The notes under the pieces were generated by a model, which did no database searches, was not told where the DNA came from, and was given only the letters and a program-made list of their open reading frames with translations. A stretch of DNA of 64,000 bases from Mycocentrospora acerina. Its lineage: Eukaryota > Ascomycota > Dothideomycetes > Pleosporales. This document shows, in pieces, positions 1 through 11,844 of this stretch. Made by a program: the position numbers and the translations under genes. Within the stretch, counting starts at the first letter, position 1, and every line of letters starts with the position of its first letter. The stretch covers positions 1 through 64,000 of the forward strand of contig JAKUHH010000176.1 in the NCBI GenBank assembly GCA_022701365.1, in the 5' to 3' direction.

Positions 1-401
1 AGTGGCTGGAGCGTGTGGGTTGAGTGAGGAGGAAGGATAGCAATAAGGATTCTATTCTTATCACAGTAATCCAAGAAATCCATAGAAACGTGAGATCTAT
101 GGCCATCAAGGATGAGTAGCCTTTGAGATCTCCTTGCCTTTGCCTTAGTGTGGCGATCGAACACCTGCTCAAGCTAGGCAAGGCCTATATCGTTATTGGT
201 CCATCCTGAGGGTGACGAGCTGACAAAAATCTCGTGTTTCCTAGCCTTGATTGCCTCAACCCAGCTTGATCGTATGCCCTTTTTAGCAGCCTTAAATATG
301 AGGCTTGGCGGCAGGCTTAATCTATCTGCACATACACATGCTATAAGGGTTATCTACTCACGTGAGCTATCCTGGATAGCTGCTGTAACCTCCTTTTTCT
401 C

Positions 402-938
402 CTATATTCTCCTGCTGAACACTTGTTTTGATCGGCTGGTGATACTAAGGAGAAAGCCTTTCTTATCTATATTGTATGTATTGCAGGGCATAACGTTATA
501 CTTATCAATTTTCTTGCCTAACAGGTTGAAATAGAGCTTATATTTAGCCCCTGAATCAGCCTTGTGGCGATTGCTGTCTATACCAGTCGTCCATTGTGAT
601 GTGAGATAGTGTGAATTCTGGTTGATGAAGCGTGTAACCCAGCTCTCACTCACAGTCTCTTGAGCCACACACGAGGCAAAATTTCGAATCATCTCTTGTG
701 TAGGTGGTAAGCCTTGCTTAGTAAGCCTTTCTATATATTTAATAAGCTCCTGCTCTTGTTGTGGGCTGAGCTTTTGACGCGTAGATGCACTGGCTGCACG
801 CGACGCTGTAATAGCTTGGTGCCTTCGAGTCAACGTTGAACGCACAACACCATACTTTTTAGCTATTTCTGAATATGAAAAATCTTCTCCTGACTCTAGC
901 GCTTCAATAGCATTAATTGCAGTCTTGATTGAGTTCAT
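402..938 (-). pseudogene. pogo-like transposase, longest open remnant
   Basis: This 178-codon remnant starts with ATG at 938 and ends at a TAG after FSRRI. It holds the helix-turn-helix and CENP-B-like DNA-binding segments and the first catalytic Asp (NTYNID). The rest of the transposase continues in the same frame through stop codons toward position 1, so this is a truncated piece of a dead gene and not a small functional protein. Confidence 0.8.
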
Positions 939-984
939 TTTGGTGGATTCACGTCGTGTTGAAGTTTAGGCTAGTTTCTGATGG

Positions 985-1026
985 GTGCGCATTGAGTGAA
1001 TCCGCGCATTGAGTGCACGGACACGG
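985..1026. repeat. Terminal repeat of the left pogo element
   Basis: Read on the minus strand, this end starts CCGTGTCCGTGCACTCA immediately inside a TA (1027-1028), the usual target site for this superfamily. It contains the 12-mer GCGCATTGAGTG twice (987-998 and 1004-1015), a subterminal direct repeat with 17-bp spacing. About 34 of 42 positions match the sequence starting at 41679, also placed directly after a TA. Confidence 0.65.
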
Positions 1027-2209
1027 TAGGCACGGACCTTTGTCATCGGAACTGTACTGCTACCTTGTTAGCTTCATACAATTAGTGACAACTACGCCTC
1101 ACCCCAATTACAGTGAATATACTAATCAAGTGATTAACAATTGAATGAGAAGCTAATATATCAAAGTACGAATACTTAAGTACCTGTTCTAGATTGCTCC
1201 CATCTCTAAATACTGTGAATATTTAGCAACCCGCATTGAATAACACTCTGATTAGGTGTATGATTTTAAAATTAGGGTCTCTATTTCCAAAATATCTTTT
1301 AGTAAATACAATCTTTCAGCTACAATCGCATAAATACCGGCCCTGCCGTAGCTCGCAAAAGATTTAATGTGAGAGCACGGGTGGGCCGATAGCTGAACAC
1401 AATGAGAAAACTATGTATTAAAATTTGAATAACCAAATGTGCTAATATGAAGAATTCTTATATAATGAAAGGTTTAGTAACATCGTTGACTGTATTGTAA
1501 CTTGTTTGGGCTGCATGTCGCGGGAGAGAAGAAGGAGATTGATGATCATAACTTCTCTTGTAAAACGTGTTTAGACTCATCTCAATTCAACTTCCAGCGA
1601 TTTCTTACTCAAATAGTCTTCTTGCACTGCGGGATCCAATCAAAATGATTTGTCGCGTCGTAAACCACATCCTTGTCATCAGTGAAGTTTCTTTTGTTAA
1701 ATAAACACTTTCTCAAACCGCCATGGCAGAGTCTAATCACACTCTCTTAGTTGAGTGTTCACCACTAATAATACTTTCTTATCTTCGGGACTAACGTCCG
1801 ATATCTCTGGTATCGTATCCCACTCCTAAGATGCCCGCGTAACACAATAGGGCAACCTCGCCAAGCTAGCGGTGGGCGCATAAAAGGAAAGTTTGAATCA
1901 AAATTTTCTAAAGATGCAAGGTTCTTGCAGCTGCATGGATCTGAAGCATCCAAAATCTGGGGAATACTACCGAGATTGGGGTATATTATCAAAATTGGGG
2001 TATATAATCAAAATTGAGGGAATGTAGCATTGCAGCTAGCGTTATGATAGCGCCCGAGTTTTCGGGCCTCTGTGCCGATGTCAGTCTTCCTATCGGCCGT
2101 GATATTTCCATAGAATGGGATGCATAAGTATCAAAGCCCTGAAAGTTGAACCACTCAATTTAAACCAGATTAATCTTGGACTTCATTTTGCTTATTTACA
2201 CTACGTTTA
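1027..2209. other. Intergenic, no gene seen
   Basis: AT-rich spacer between the transposon remnant and the permease. I see no coding region with family resemblance. The only ordered structure is the 19-bp tandem repeat at 1975-2018. The last 150 bp should contain the permease promoter. Confidence 0.6.
1975..2018. repeat. 19-bp tandem repeat, about 2.3 copies
   Basis: ATTGGGGTATATTATCAAA (1975-1993) is followed by a copy with one change (1994-2012) and then ATTGAG before the pattern is lost. It is a small local duplication with no evident function. Confidence 0.7.
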
Positions 2210-4149
2210 ATGAGCGCGCTCCCGGAAACCTACCCCGGAATCATGCCTGAGTCTTCAATCAACGAGAAAGCGGACGTTTTGTCCCAAATTCAGTCCGGAG
2301 CAGCTGGTGAAGTCGAACGTGTAGATGAACTTCGTCGAGACTTCAAACCTCGTCATGTCTTCATGTTCTCTATTGCTTGTGCTATAGGGACTGGGCTAGT
2401 AATCGGTTCTGGAACAGCGCTAGCACGTGGTGGCCCTGGGAGTTTGCTAATTAGCTATCTTCTCATCGGCGCCACAGTTTTCTTCGTCATGACAGGGATG
2501 GGAGAAATGGCTGCATATCTACCCATGAACAAAGGTTTTGGTGGATATGCGACCCGCTTTGTGCACCCTGCATTTGGGTAAAATATCCACTCAATGAGTT
2601 GAGGTTGTGATCAAAGCTAATGAAGCCATAGTTTCGCGACCGGCTGGAACTACTTTTTCAAATACTGTATCGCTACCCCCACTAATCTCACAGCCGCTGG
2701 CCTTGTAGTCCAGTATTGGAGGCCGGACCTCAATGTTATCATTTGGGTAGCCGTTTTTGGCACAGTTGTCATAATAATCAACGTATGTTTAGCGTCGTAA
2801 GATCTAAAATTTCTAAGCTCACAGTTTTTATAGCTTCTTCATGTCAGCGTCTTTGGTGAAGCCGAGTTTGTCCTTGGTTGTGCAAAGATTGCTGTAATGA
2901 CTACACTCATCGTCACCTGTTTAGTTGTATCCCTCGGCGGTGGCCCGAATCACGAAAGAACTGGATTCAAATACTGGAATAACCCCGGCGCTTTCAAAAG
3001 CTACCTTGTCGAAGGGCCTACAGGCCGTTTCCTTGGATGGTGGGCTTGCATGTGTCAGGCATGCTTCGCGTACACTGGAACTGAAGTCGTCGGCATGACC
3101 TTTGGAGAGACACCAAATCCCCGCAAGAACGTCCCTCGTGCAATCAAACAGACTTTCTGGAGGATTTCATGCTTTTACATTATTGGTGTTCTTGTGCTGG
3201 GCATGGCGGTTCCTTCGGACAACGGTCAACTTATTGGCGCAACCAAAAAGAAAACAAGTGCGGGTGAGTCTAGCGTAATTTCACATAGAATAACAGATCA
3301 CTGACACCAAAAATCAGCCGCATCTCCGTTTGTTGTTGCGGCTAGCCTCGCAGGGATAAAAGTCTTCCCCGGCGTCATCAACGCCACACTGCTGATTTTC
3401 ACGCTTAGTGCGGCCAGTTCAGGTGAGCAACATACCGCATTTGGCAATATGTCTTGCATTGAGATTGTGAAATGTACCAATCTAATCCTTCTTTAAGACA
3501 TCTACTGTGCATCTCGGTGTCTCTATGGTCTGGCCAAAGATAATCAGGCGCCTAAAATCTTCGCGAAAACCTTGAAGAATGGTAATCCTATCTATGCCGT
3601 GGTAACAGCCAGCGCATTCGTTGGACTGGCATTCTTGAATGCCAGCAAGTCCTCAACGATAGTTTTCCAATATTTTGTCAGTCTGGTCACAATCTTCGCT
3701 GTGCTCAATTGGATTGCGATCCTGGTTTCACACATCTCCTTTCGACGAGCTCTTCAGGCACAAAGTATCTCCCTAAGTGATCTCCCATATGTAGGGTATC
3801 TGCAGCCATTTGGATCTTTTTTCGCACTCTTCATATCTTGTCTTGTTGTTATTTTCAGCGGTAAGCATTTCCCATCAATCATGTGGATTACAAGACAACT
3901 GACAAGATAGGGTATGACGCCTTCATTCCTCACTTTCGGCGTGACAATCTTGTCTTAAAATACCTCGGCGTTGTTCTCTTTGTATTCAATTGCGTTCTAT
4001 GGAAGTTTGCAAGGCGTACAAAGCGAGTCAAAGCTGGAGAAGTTGACTTGGTGACTGGCCGTCGGGAATGGGAGGAGGTAGAGGGCACTTCCGAAGAAGC
4101 ATGGAACAGCGGATTCTTAAGAAAAACATTCTTGAGATTTTGGAAATAG
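2210..4149 (+). CDS. Amino-acid permease, APC superfamily (yeast amino-acid transporter type)
   Basis: Plasma-membrane amino-acid/proton symporter of about 551 aa. Exons: 2210-2577, 2632-2782, 2834-3263, 3318-3422, 3498-3860, 3911-4149. All introns are GT-AG and all phases close. After a hydrophilic N-terminus, the first membrane segment carries the family signature IGTGLVIGSGTALARGGPG, followed by GEMAAYLPMNKGFGGYATRF. Further on come the conserved GTEVVGMTFGETPNPRKNVP block and the C-terminal FRRDNLVLKYLGVVLF segment. The family usually has 12 membrane helices, and the length fits. Substrate cannot be read from sequence. It converges on the Zn2Cys6 gene downstream, and an aldolase and an aminotransferase lie beyond, so uptake of an amino acid used by those enzymes is a reasonable inference. 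Confidence 0.9.
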
Positions 4150-4735
4150 GCCTTGAGGCCGCGATCCCGCTAAAGGAGAAGTAATTTGCAACTTCTTTAG
4201 CGCACAAACGACCTTTACGTATTTGGATATGACCAATCTGTTATTGGAAGGCTACTCCTTGCTGTTTTCACGTAATCCAAATGAACCATAAAAAGTGTTA
4301 CAGGCAAGTTGTCAATTATTTTGCAGTAAACATTACGCTAAGCATCAGTGTACTTGCATGCACATAATCGGATTGTTAGTGCCTGACTTTGACTAGTACT
4401 TGCTGCTTCTGATGCAATATAACCGCATTCGAACAAAATAGGCTTTACATCGAAAATTGGGTGCCAACACACCTAAGTGACTTAGCAAATTTCTAATTAC
4501 AGTGTATTATCTTGAAGCTTTAACATTGATCAAATGTAGTGGCCTTGAGAACCTTCCCGCATGCCGCAAGTAGAACTAAGGCTATTCTCATGAAGTTTCA
4601 AATAAGAATATTTCGAGGCATTTATGGAAAGCAGATGCATCTTCATCTCAAAAATCAAGTTTAGTCTTGATCATCATAATGCCAAGAATTATATAGTGGA
4701 ATCAAGCACAAGATGATCTATCGTCAGCACCTTGC
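4150..4735. other. Convergent 3' intergenic region
   Basis: Separates the permease and the Zn2Cys6 gene, which converge here, so it should contain both 3' ends. An imperfect inverted repeat (GCTAAAGGAGAAGT against AACTTCTTTAGC) lies near 4168-4202. No gene seen. Confidence 0.6.
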
Positions 4736-7700
4736 TTAATTCATACTTGTACGATTCTCAATTCCTGCAGACTCCACTAAATCGCCAACATCCCACAACC
4801 AATTCGTGTCTTCAGCAAAAGTATCACCGCTGACGTTCCAGTCTAGTAGGTCTGCGACTGACAATATGTGATCTGGTGAAAGCCCGTTGATAGTTGAGGC
4901 ACGAGGTTGGGAACTACACATGTTGATGGCCGAATCCATGTGTTGTTCTCTACTGTTATTGTGTTCACGTTGTCCCAACGGTTGATCGGTATTTCGGCTC
5001 TCTGAAAGATTATCATCGATCCTTGTGGTCACTATTTCAGTCCGGTCATCGCTCGCTTGAGGCGCTAAAGAAAGAAGCTCTTGAAGTCGCTCGAGCTCCT
5101 GCTTCCTGAAGCAGGCCAAAGTATTACCTCCAGCTACCATAGTGTCCAGAATGTCAAAAGTTGTGGCTAAGTACTGATTGTTACTGTTGGCGGAAGGGCT
5201 AACAACATCTACTAAAGCTAGAACTAGAGCTGATGAGTACGTGTTCTCGAGATCAAAAGGAAGAAAAGTTTCTTAAATGTAGTCAGTTGAGTCGAATTTT
5301 GGTTATTGAAGGAAGATGTATTTCACCTAAGAGATCTTGAGACAGGAGAGCAGACAATATCTTCAGTGACTTATTTGCTGAGTCACTAGATGTCTTTAAA
5401 AGCATCCTGATAGGTTCTGCAAGGCCACTTTGGCGATGCGTATTGCTGGATGTTGCTATTTCGAGTTTCTTTTTGAGTAGACACATAAGAAGCGGTCGTG
5501 TTGTTAAAACAATACACTTTGTCAAATGTTAGCTTTGTGTAAGTGAATGATGATTTGATAATTACTTGATGATAACACAGATTCAGTGTGGCTGAAACTC
5601 GAGAGGTCGGCTCCATATTGTCAAACTTGATCTGGAAAAGTGAGTTGAATTCTATCGCCAATGCAGCGAGGCTTCTGAGAAGTGACTGGACGTTCTTCAG
5701 GAACGAAATGTCCAGGTCGCCATCGGTACCGTATACAGCTGGTAAAGTCAGAAATGCCAACACATTCGATGCTTTGAGCGGAAAAGGTTGGTATTACTGT
5801 TGAGAACCCTTGCCATTAAGCGAGAGAGTTTTACGTGAATTTCGAACTCTGGAAACTTCTGCTGAGTGTGAATAGCTCGCCCAGGCAAGGATACTGATAT
5901 GTTCCCGTCTTGGATAGAACTTGGCGCCCCCATCAGCGAAGAAAACTTCCTGTCGAGAATGTAAACAGTCCACCAGACACTGCGACATCGAGCCAAATAA
6001 TAATGATCGGCTGCATCTCCCAGTAATTCCCGATGCATTCCTTGAGTCAATGCTATGCGAAGTCCTGTACCAAGCTTATGATAAAGCCATGATCAGCAAA
6101 TGTCATGATCAAGTAGTGTTCAGTAAATGAAGCTTACATAGATGTAAGCGCTGTTTCTGTGATCAACTGACTGCAGATACAGCGCAATACCACAACATAT
6201 TTCCACCGAGAGAATAGGATCCGCATATAAACCATGAACATCTGGCAAAAGCTCAATGGCGCGTAGAAAGAAATCATTTCCGGGTGGTGCATCTTTGAGA
6301 CGACCTTTTGCTAATAATGCTTTTCCAAACGCCATGATGACCAGATATTGAACATACCACAATCGATTGCCTGGAGTTAAGCTGCTGCAACCACTGTTAT
6401 GAAACTCATAAAGGCCTTGCATGAAGCTTGGTTCATCAAACAGATGGAAAGTCTGTCCAATATGAAATTTGACGGTATTGGTAAGATATATCGCGAAGTC
6501 CAAAGTGATAATGGTCTCAATGGAGATCTGTCTTGAAGCTTTCGTCGATGGCCACTGCATTTGAAACGCAGTTCCGTCAATTTTGAATGGAACTTCCGGA
6601 GAGTCGTTGTGATTGAGGAAACCCTTAATCATGGACATTACATGACGACTATATGCCCATGTTGAGGAGGGACCAAGAAACCCTGATGAGGTGAGAATCA
6701 GGACAATAAAAAGATATATCTCAGCTTGCCTTACTTCTTCTTCCGTGAGCATCCATCACAATCGTCGACGGTCCTGCTGTCAAGGGATTCCTAAGTACGT
6801 CTAAAGATTGCTGGTCATCCTCATGAGCTTCATCGTCCGATATTTCGTTTCCTGGAATATCAGGGGATCTCGCTAAAAGTAACGGAATTTCTAGACTGTT
6901 ACTGTCGTTGACCTCATCGCTTGTAGCTTTGAGCTGTTAGAATAGATTTGTAGCAAATAGAATTCATCATACTCATGACTGAACTCGAGTTTAGCGTCAC
7001 ACATCGACGTTTCAAGACCGGATTTGTATTATCAACTCTGATTCCGGCTTTCCTTTTGAGTTCGTTCAAGTATCTATGGTGATTAGAGTCATCTCCATAC
7101 GACGATTGTTTATAAAAGAGGCCTGATGACCAAATATGCACATACTTTTCGGTTACAATTATTTCTTTTTCTTCATTATTGCAGGCATTTTGGTCGTGAT
7201 CTGAGATGTCTTGCTCTCGTGATTCATAAAGACGATCACAACTAAGGGATGAAGTCACCGGAGCAGCCATTCTCAACCCAGACAAGGGGTCGTTGTTGTG
7301 CGTCGCATTTTCAAAGTCTGCAGGAGAAACACCTCTGGTCTCTCTTGCGTTGGATATGTTGGCCTCGCCAGATGAAGCTTCATAGTGCGAGAGGCGGTCT
7401 TGTAGCTGTTGGATATACGCTGCGGAGAATATGCGTCTCGATCCAGCATCGGGAAAGGAGCAATCAAGCTGGCGCTTACTGCAGTAATTGCATGGCTCGG
7501 ATCCTGAGCATTTGACCTTTTTCTTGCGACATGTATTACATCTGTATTTCACTAAGCAGGCAAATAAGGGAAAGCACAGCCGATGGCACGTACGCCGAAT
7601 TAGGCTTTGCAACCTCTCGCACACGTCTCGCTAGCCTAGTATGGATGGAATTTGGAGAAGGTGGGGCATTAAAGGACATATTCGCAAGCTTCTCCGAGCA

Positions 7701-7736
7701 CGAAGTGTTCGGAGGATAATGAGGTGTTGTGGTCAT
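4736..7736 (-). CDS. Zn2Cys6 transcription factor with fungal-specific TF domain
   Basis: Nuclear regulator of about 867 aa. Exons on the minus strand: 7736-7594, 7541-7001, 6933-6735, 6682-6138, 6074-5798, 5738-5566, 5516-5327, 5271-4736; the phases are consistent. The zinc cluster is split by the first intron and reads ACNTCRKKKVKCSG then PCNYCSKRQLDC, giving C-X2-C-X6-C-X5-C-X2-C-X6-C. A dimerisation-type coil (AAYIQQLQDRLSHYE) follows. The fungal_trans region covers exons 4-6 (GPSSTWAYSRHVM, RCRSVWWTVYILDRKFSSLMGAP). The C-terminus is polar and acidic, as in activation regions. The 67-nt intron with donor GTGACG (6934-7000) is the least certain junction. Its place between a permease and an aldolase/aminotransferase pair suggests it controls them. 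Confidence 0.88.
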
Positions 7737-8024
7737 GGATGCCTCCGAATATTGACGAGCTGGCGCGATCCCCGAGTTCGGACCTCGGGCCCGAAATCGA
7801 ATCGGTACACTATCTCAGCCAGTTGAGCACAGACGAAACTAGTCCATTAACCTTGTCTAACATCAGCGTCATTGTCGAACTTGGCACTCCACTCGTTCGG
7901 AATATGGTCATTCATCACGCGACACATACAGCGACCTGCATAGTCTGGGGAAAAGACAGCAGAGAGCAGAAATGATGGGTACTTTTGAATTTGCGAGAAC
8001 TATCTCGGAAATCTTTCTTCCTCG
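7737..8024. other. Short intergenic region upstream of the Zn2Cys6 gene
   Basis: Probable promoter and 5' UTR of the Zn2Cys6 gene and 3' region of the aldolase gene, which is transcribed in the same direction. The open frames here show no family resemblance. Confidence 0.5.
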
Positions 8025-8891
8025 CTAAAAAACTACATCCTCAATGTCTCCCATTTCTTTGACGGAAGAGGCTAGAAATCGCGTCATCATAGTTGAGTCC
8101 TGTTGGACCAAGATCCACCGAGCGCCATACTCGCGGAGACAACGTTCCCAGAAATCTGGACGGTCGTAGATGCCTGCAATTGCAAGCTTCCTGCCGCTGT
8201 GCTTTGCAGCTTCTGCAATTTTCTTCATTGCACCCAGAAAGATCGGGCTATCCCACTGTCCGGGGATTCCAAGCTCAATTGATAAATCATTTGTGCCTAC
8301 CATCACAACATCTACACCATCGACAGCCGCAATTTCGTTCACATTTGTTACTGCCATCTCGCTTTCAATCATAACGAATACTGAAGATTGATCTGCATTA
8401 CCCTGAGTAACTGTCTCTGATATAGGAAGAGACTTGTAGTTAAATTGTGGAAGCCCATTGGTTATCGATCGCTTTCCAAGAGGAGGATATTTGCAAGCTG
8501 CTACCGCATCATGAGCTTGATCTATTCATTCATTAGTCATGTTTTTGACAAATTTGGCCATGTATTGTAAGTATGGCGTACCGACAGTATCCACATGCGG
8601 GAAAATGACACCTTGAGCTCCACCATCCAAGACTCTTTGAACAAATCCAGGACCACAACGTCCAGGCACGCGAACAAATGGAGACATTCCCGCAGAGAGG
8701 GCTCCAAGACATAGTTCGCTTGCCGATTTCAATGGTAAGACGGAATGCTCGAGGTCGATGAATAGTCCATCGAAGCCCGAATTTGCAACGAAGCGCGGAA
8801 GCTCGTGAGCTGTGAGATATTTTACGCCAAAAACTTTACAAACTTTTCCACGAGCACTGAGTTGATTGAGTCGGTTTGGAAAGGCGGACAT
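8025..8891 (-). CDS. HpcH/HpaI-type aldolase (2-oxo acid aldolase)
   Basis: Two exons on the minus strand (8891-8582 and 8521-8025) encode 268 aa, the usual length for the HpcH/HpaI aldolase/citrate lyase family. These enzymes use a divalent metal for retro-aldol cleavage of 4-hydroxy-2-oxo acids to pyruvate plus an aldehyde. Visible motifs: GFDGLFIDLEHS, SPFVRVPG, GAQGVIFPHVDTVDQAHDAV across the intron, the metal-binding Glu in VFVMIESE and the metal-binding Asp in VGTNDLS. The gene is divergent from an aspartate-type aminotransferase (ATG to ATG 326 bp), which could supply the 2-oxo acid. The exact substrate is not known. Confidence 0.9.
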
Positions 8892-9217
8892 ATTTGAGAA
8901 GCGTTGCGTGAAGGTAACCGAAATTCAGTATATGAGAAAGAGCTTTCGTGAAACTTGAATTGGAGATCATATATTTGCGAGTACTGTTGACACATCGCGC
9001 ATCTCCTCCGAAGCCCGAGACATAAAACTTTCCTCTATGCAATCTACAGATACCATGTTCGGCCTAAGCCTCCGAAACCCGTGACCAGTCAACGTGGAAA
9101 ACGGCATAGAAGCCACCCACCTAGAAAAGCACGTTTCATACTTGGATCACATTTCAACAGGTGTATCAGCACAACTGATCACCCTCAACGCGACCATTCA
9201 AGATCTAATACACCAAT
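8892..9217. promoter_or_regulatory. Bidirectional promoter, aldolase/aminotransferase
   Basis: This 326-bp region separates two divergent start codons whose products could act consecutively (transamination, then aldol cleavage). It probably drives both genes. I did not find a clear palindromic regulator site. Confidence 0.6.
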
Positions 9218-10755
9218 ATGATCCTTGACAGTGTTGAGATGGCGGCTCCGGACGTCATGTACGATCTAAAGATATTGGCTGACAATGATACTCATCCAGA
9301 AAAGGTGGATCTTGGAGTAGGAATATATCGAAATGAACAGGGTCAATTTCACGAGCTGAGTGCATTGAAGGAGGAAAGATTTAGTATTAAAGTCAACAGA
9401 AGTACAAACTAACGTGTTTGCAGGCCAAAGAGCATCTCGCCAGGATAAACCCTAACCATGATGTAAAGTGCTGGTTTGCCTTGACTATTTATGTTTCAAC
9501 TTACTGACAGACTCGTTTCAGTATGAGATCACGACAGGAAATCCTAGTTATTTGAAGAATGCCGCAAAGTTACTCTTCGGCAAAGAGTCTAGAGTCATTG
9601 AATCAGGCCGAGTAAGATATTTCTTCTTTCGAACCTTGAGTAAATATCGTTGACCATTTAGATCGCATCTGTACAGACCATATCAGGGACAGGTGCCTTG
9701 CACATTGCAGCGATGTTTCTCGCTCATGCAGTCCCGAAAGTGGTGAAAAAGGTTTATGTCGGAACACCTACTTGGGGAAACTACCAGCCAATGTTCACAC
9801 TTGCGGGATTCGATTTCAACACATATAAATACTACGACCCGATTCGTAGCAGCCTTGATTGGCCGAATATCCTGCAAGCCGTTCGAGATGCGACCAAAGG
9901 AAGCGTGTTTATAATACAAGGATGCGGTCACAATCCGACAGCTGCAGACTTCACCCAAGATCAATGGCGCATCTTAGCTGAGGAGATGAAAGCTCACGAG
10001 TTATTCCCTATCCTTGATGTTGCGTACCACGGCTTGGGGAATGGTCTCGAGGAGGATGCTTTTGGCGTTAGGCATTTTGCGGAGGTGGGTTTAGAAATAC
10101 TCGTAGCTCAAACGTTTGCGAAAAACTTTGGTTTATACGGAGAGAGAGTGGGCGCACTACATTGTGTTTGCTCGACTGCCAGTACTGCTACTGCCGTTCA
10201 CGATCAGCTGCGATTCCTCATTCGTTCAGAATTTTCATCTTCGCCTATTTACGGAGCGCGCTTAGTAGATTTGATCCTATCAGATCCCGCCCGGGAGGCT
10301 GCTTGGTAGGCTTTACAAATCGAGGCTCTGCATAGTTTTATAATACTAAGGATATAATAGGAGAACAGAACTTGCCACTGTGCACCATCGATTACAACAT
10401 CTCCGGGCTAGTTTATTTCAACTGCTCACTGAAACCTACGAGGTGAGTATTAACGGCTCTGATTTGAATTCTTGATTGCTAACAAATCATGTCAGACACC
10501 TGGTGATTGGAGTTCAATCTCCAGAGGAATTGGTCTCTTCAGGTAAGTCTATTTACTCTTCATCTGACTTTGTATTTGATGGCACTGATACTTCGTAGTC
10601 TTCTTCCCCTCACACCTGCTGAGTGTGATATTCTTCGAACAAAATATCGAATATATTTGGTTCCTAGTAACGGAAGAATCAACATATCCGGACTGGGCTA
10701 TCGCAACTTGAAATATGTAGCAAAATGCATCGATTCAGTGGTTAGAACTCGATAG
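9218..10755 (+). CDS. Aspartate/aromatic aminotransferase family (class I, PLP), unusual first intron
   Basis: PLP-dependent aminotransferase of about 405 aa. Exons: 9218-9383 (alternative end 9373), 9431-9462 (alternative start 9424), 9522-9611, 9662-10305, 10361-10442, 10496-10542, 10599-10755. Recognisable blocks: VDLGVGIYRNEQG, SVQTISGTGALHIA, GCGHNPTAADFTQDQW, LDVAYHGLG, and the PLP-lysine block AQTFAKNFGLYGERVG. The C-terminus is NGRINISGLG. By homology the first intron should run from 9374 to 9423, but the expected GT reads GA. An alternative intron 9384-9430 (GTATTA...AAAG) restores the frame with one extra residue. Either the gene uses the shifted site or it is becoming a pseudogene. 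Its pairing with the aldolase suggests amino-acid catabolism. Confidence 0.8.
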
Positions 10756-11844
10756 CACTGAGATATTAGCTTGATCACATTGAGTCGTGAAAAATTGAGG
10801 GTTTTGCTGCTGGTGGACGGGGATCCTGATAATTTCATCCTTTTATAAGAACTAGTTATCAATCGTCATCACTTCTTCCGTAGGGTGATGTTGTACCATA
10901 AGTACAGAAGTATTTACTCTGCCGCTGTCACCGCCAACCCGATCAATGTTTGGTGTCTCTTGTATTTCTTATTGATCCGAGAACGCACAATTTTACTAGA
11001 AGTGATGGCACACTTGCCATAGACTAGTAAAAGATCTGAAACCCTGTCGAATACATCTGCATATGATTAAGTAAACACAAATGCAGCCACGACTCAGCAG
11101 ATTTTGTATGAAATAAGTTTCTCGCCACTGGGGTTAGGTATTGTTAGCGCCACAGAACTGCAATTTTTACCTGAGCATTCATTGAGACCCGACATCAAGT
11201 TTATTGGCTTTCTCTAGCAAATGCACCTAAGTGAGGGACAGTGATGGATTGGTAAAGTAGATGTGAAAGAATTTCAGGTCAAGGTTCGTTAAACGAATGG
11301 CTAAAGTGAGAATTTCACAAAGTTGATACATTGATTCTAATAGTCATACCTTCAATGTTTGAGTCCATTTTACTTCTTTTTTTTTAACTGTAGTATTCTT
11401 TTGAGGAGATAAGAAATCGAAAATGCAAGAAATCTAAACCAGCTTCTCAATATTCTAGGTTTCTTGAACCTCCTGTTAGGAAAGTCATGCTCTATACTTC
11501 TCAATTTCCATATTCATTTTCAACATCAGTGCTGATACAGATTACTGAGTTATCAACTTTTTTTCCAACGTGCCTGGCTATTTCAGATTTTTCGCTAACA
11601 GCTATCTTGACTCCTTATAGGCCGCATCGCTAATATCTTCCATTAATTGTATGATTCGATTCCGCAGCCTTGACGTAACGTTGCGCTGTAACGTTACAAA
11701 CAAGCTTATCAATTGGCTCGTCTGCAATTACGACCCCGGAAAAGTAGAACCGCCGATGTCCGTCGCGGCTGGCGGGTTTCATCAAAACTAATTAGAATAT
11801 TCACTTACTTTAATCCCCCGGTTGTTCTCCATCCATACGCAACA
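10756..11844. other. Intergenic, no gene seen
   Basis: AT-rich spacer with homopolymer tracts (a T9 run near 11376). I see no coding signal. The promoter of the APH-like kinase should lie in the last 200 bp. Confidence 0.6.

Larger units (their letters stand above)
1..1026 (-). mobile_element. Decayed pogo/Fot1-like DNA transposon (right part)
   Basis: The minus strand from 938 encodes the N-terminal two thirds of a pogo-type transposase: a psq-like helix-turn-helix (EIAKKYGVVRSTLTRRH), a CENP-B-like DNA-binding part, then the first DDE block (TYNIDKKGFLL). Reading on gives RSWVEAIKA, GWTNNDIGLA and the second catalytic block LLILDGHRSH. The frame is broken by TAG codons at RE*ITLIA and GLA*LEQ, where the family has Trp, and by a one-base frameshift near 35-45, after which an AILPPHSTHTLQPL reading resumes. 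TGG-to-TAG is the transition type RIP produces. The right end is an inverted-repeat-like sequence (985-1026) followed by TA at 1027-1028. The left end lies outside the window. Not functional. Confidence 0.85.

Noticed and set aside
4168..4202. Hairpin near the permease 3' end as a terminator
   Set aside because: Fungal polymerase II does not use hairpin-plus-U terminators; the inverted repeat is imperfect and may be chance.
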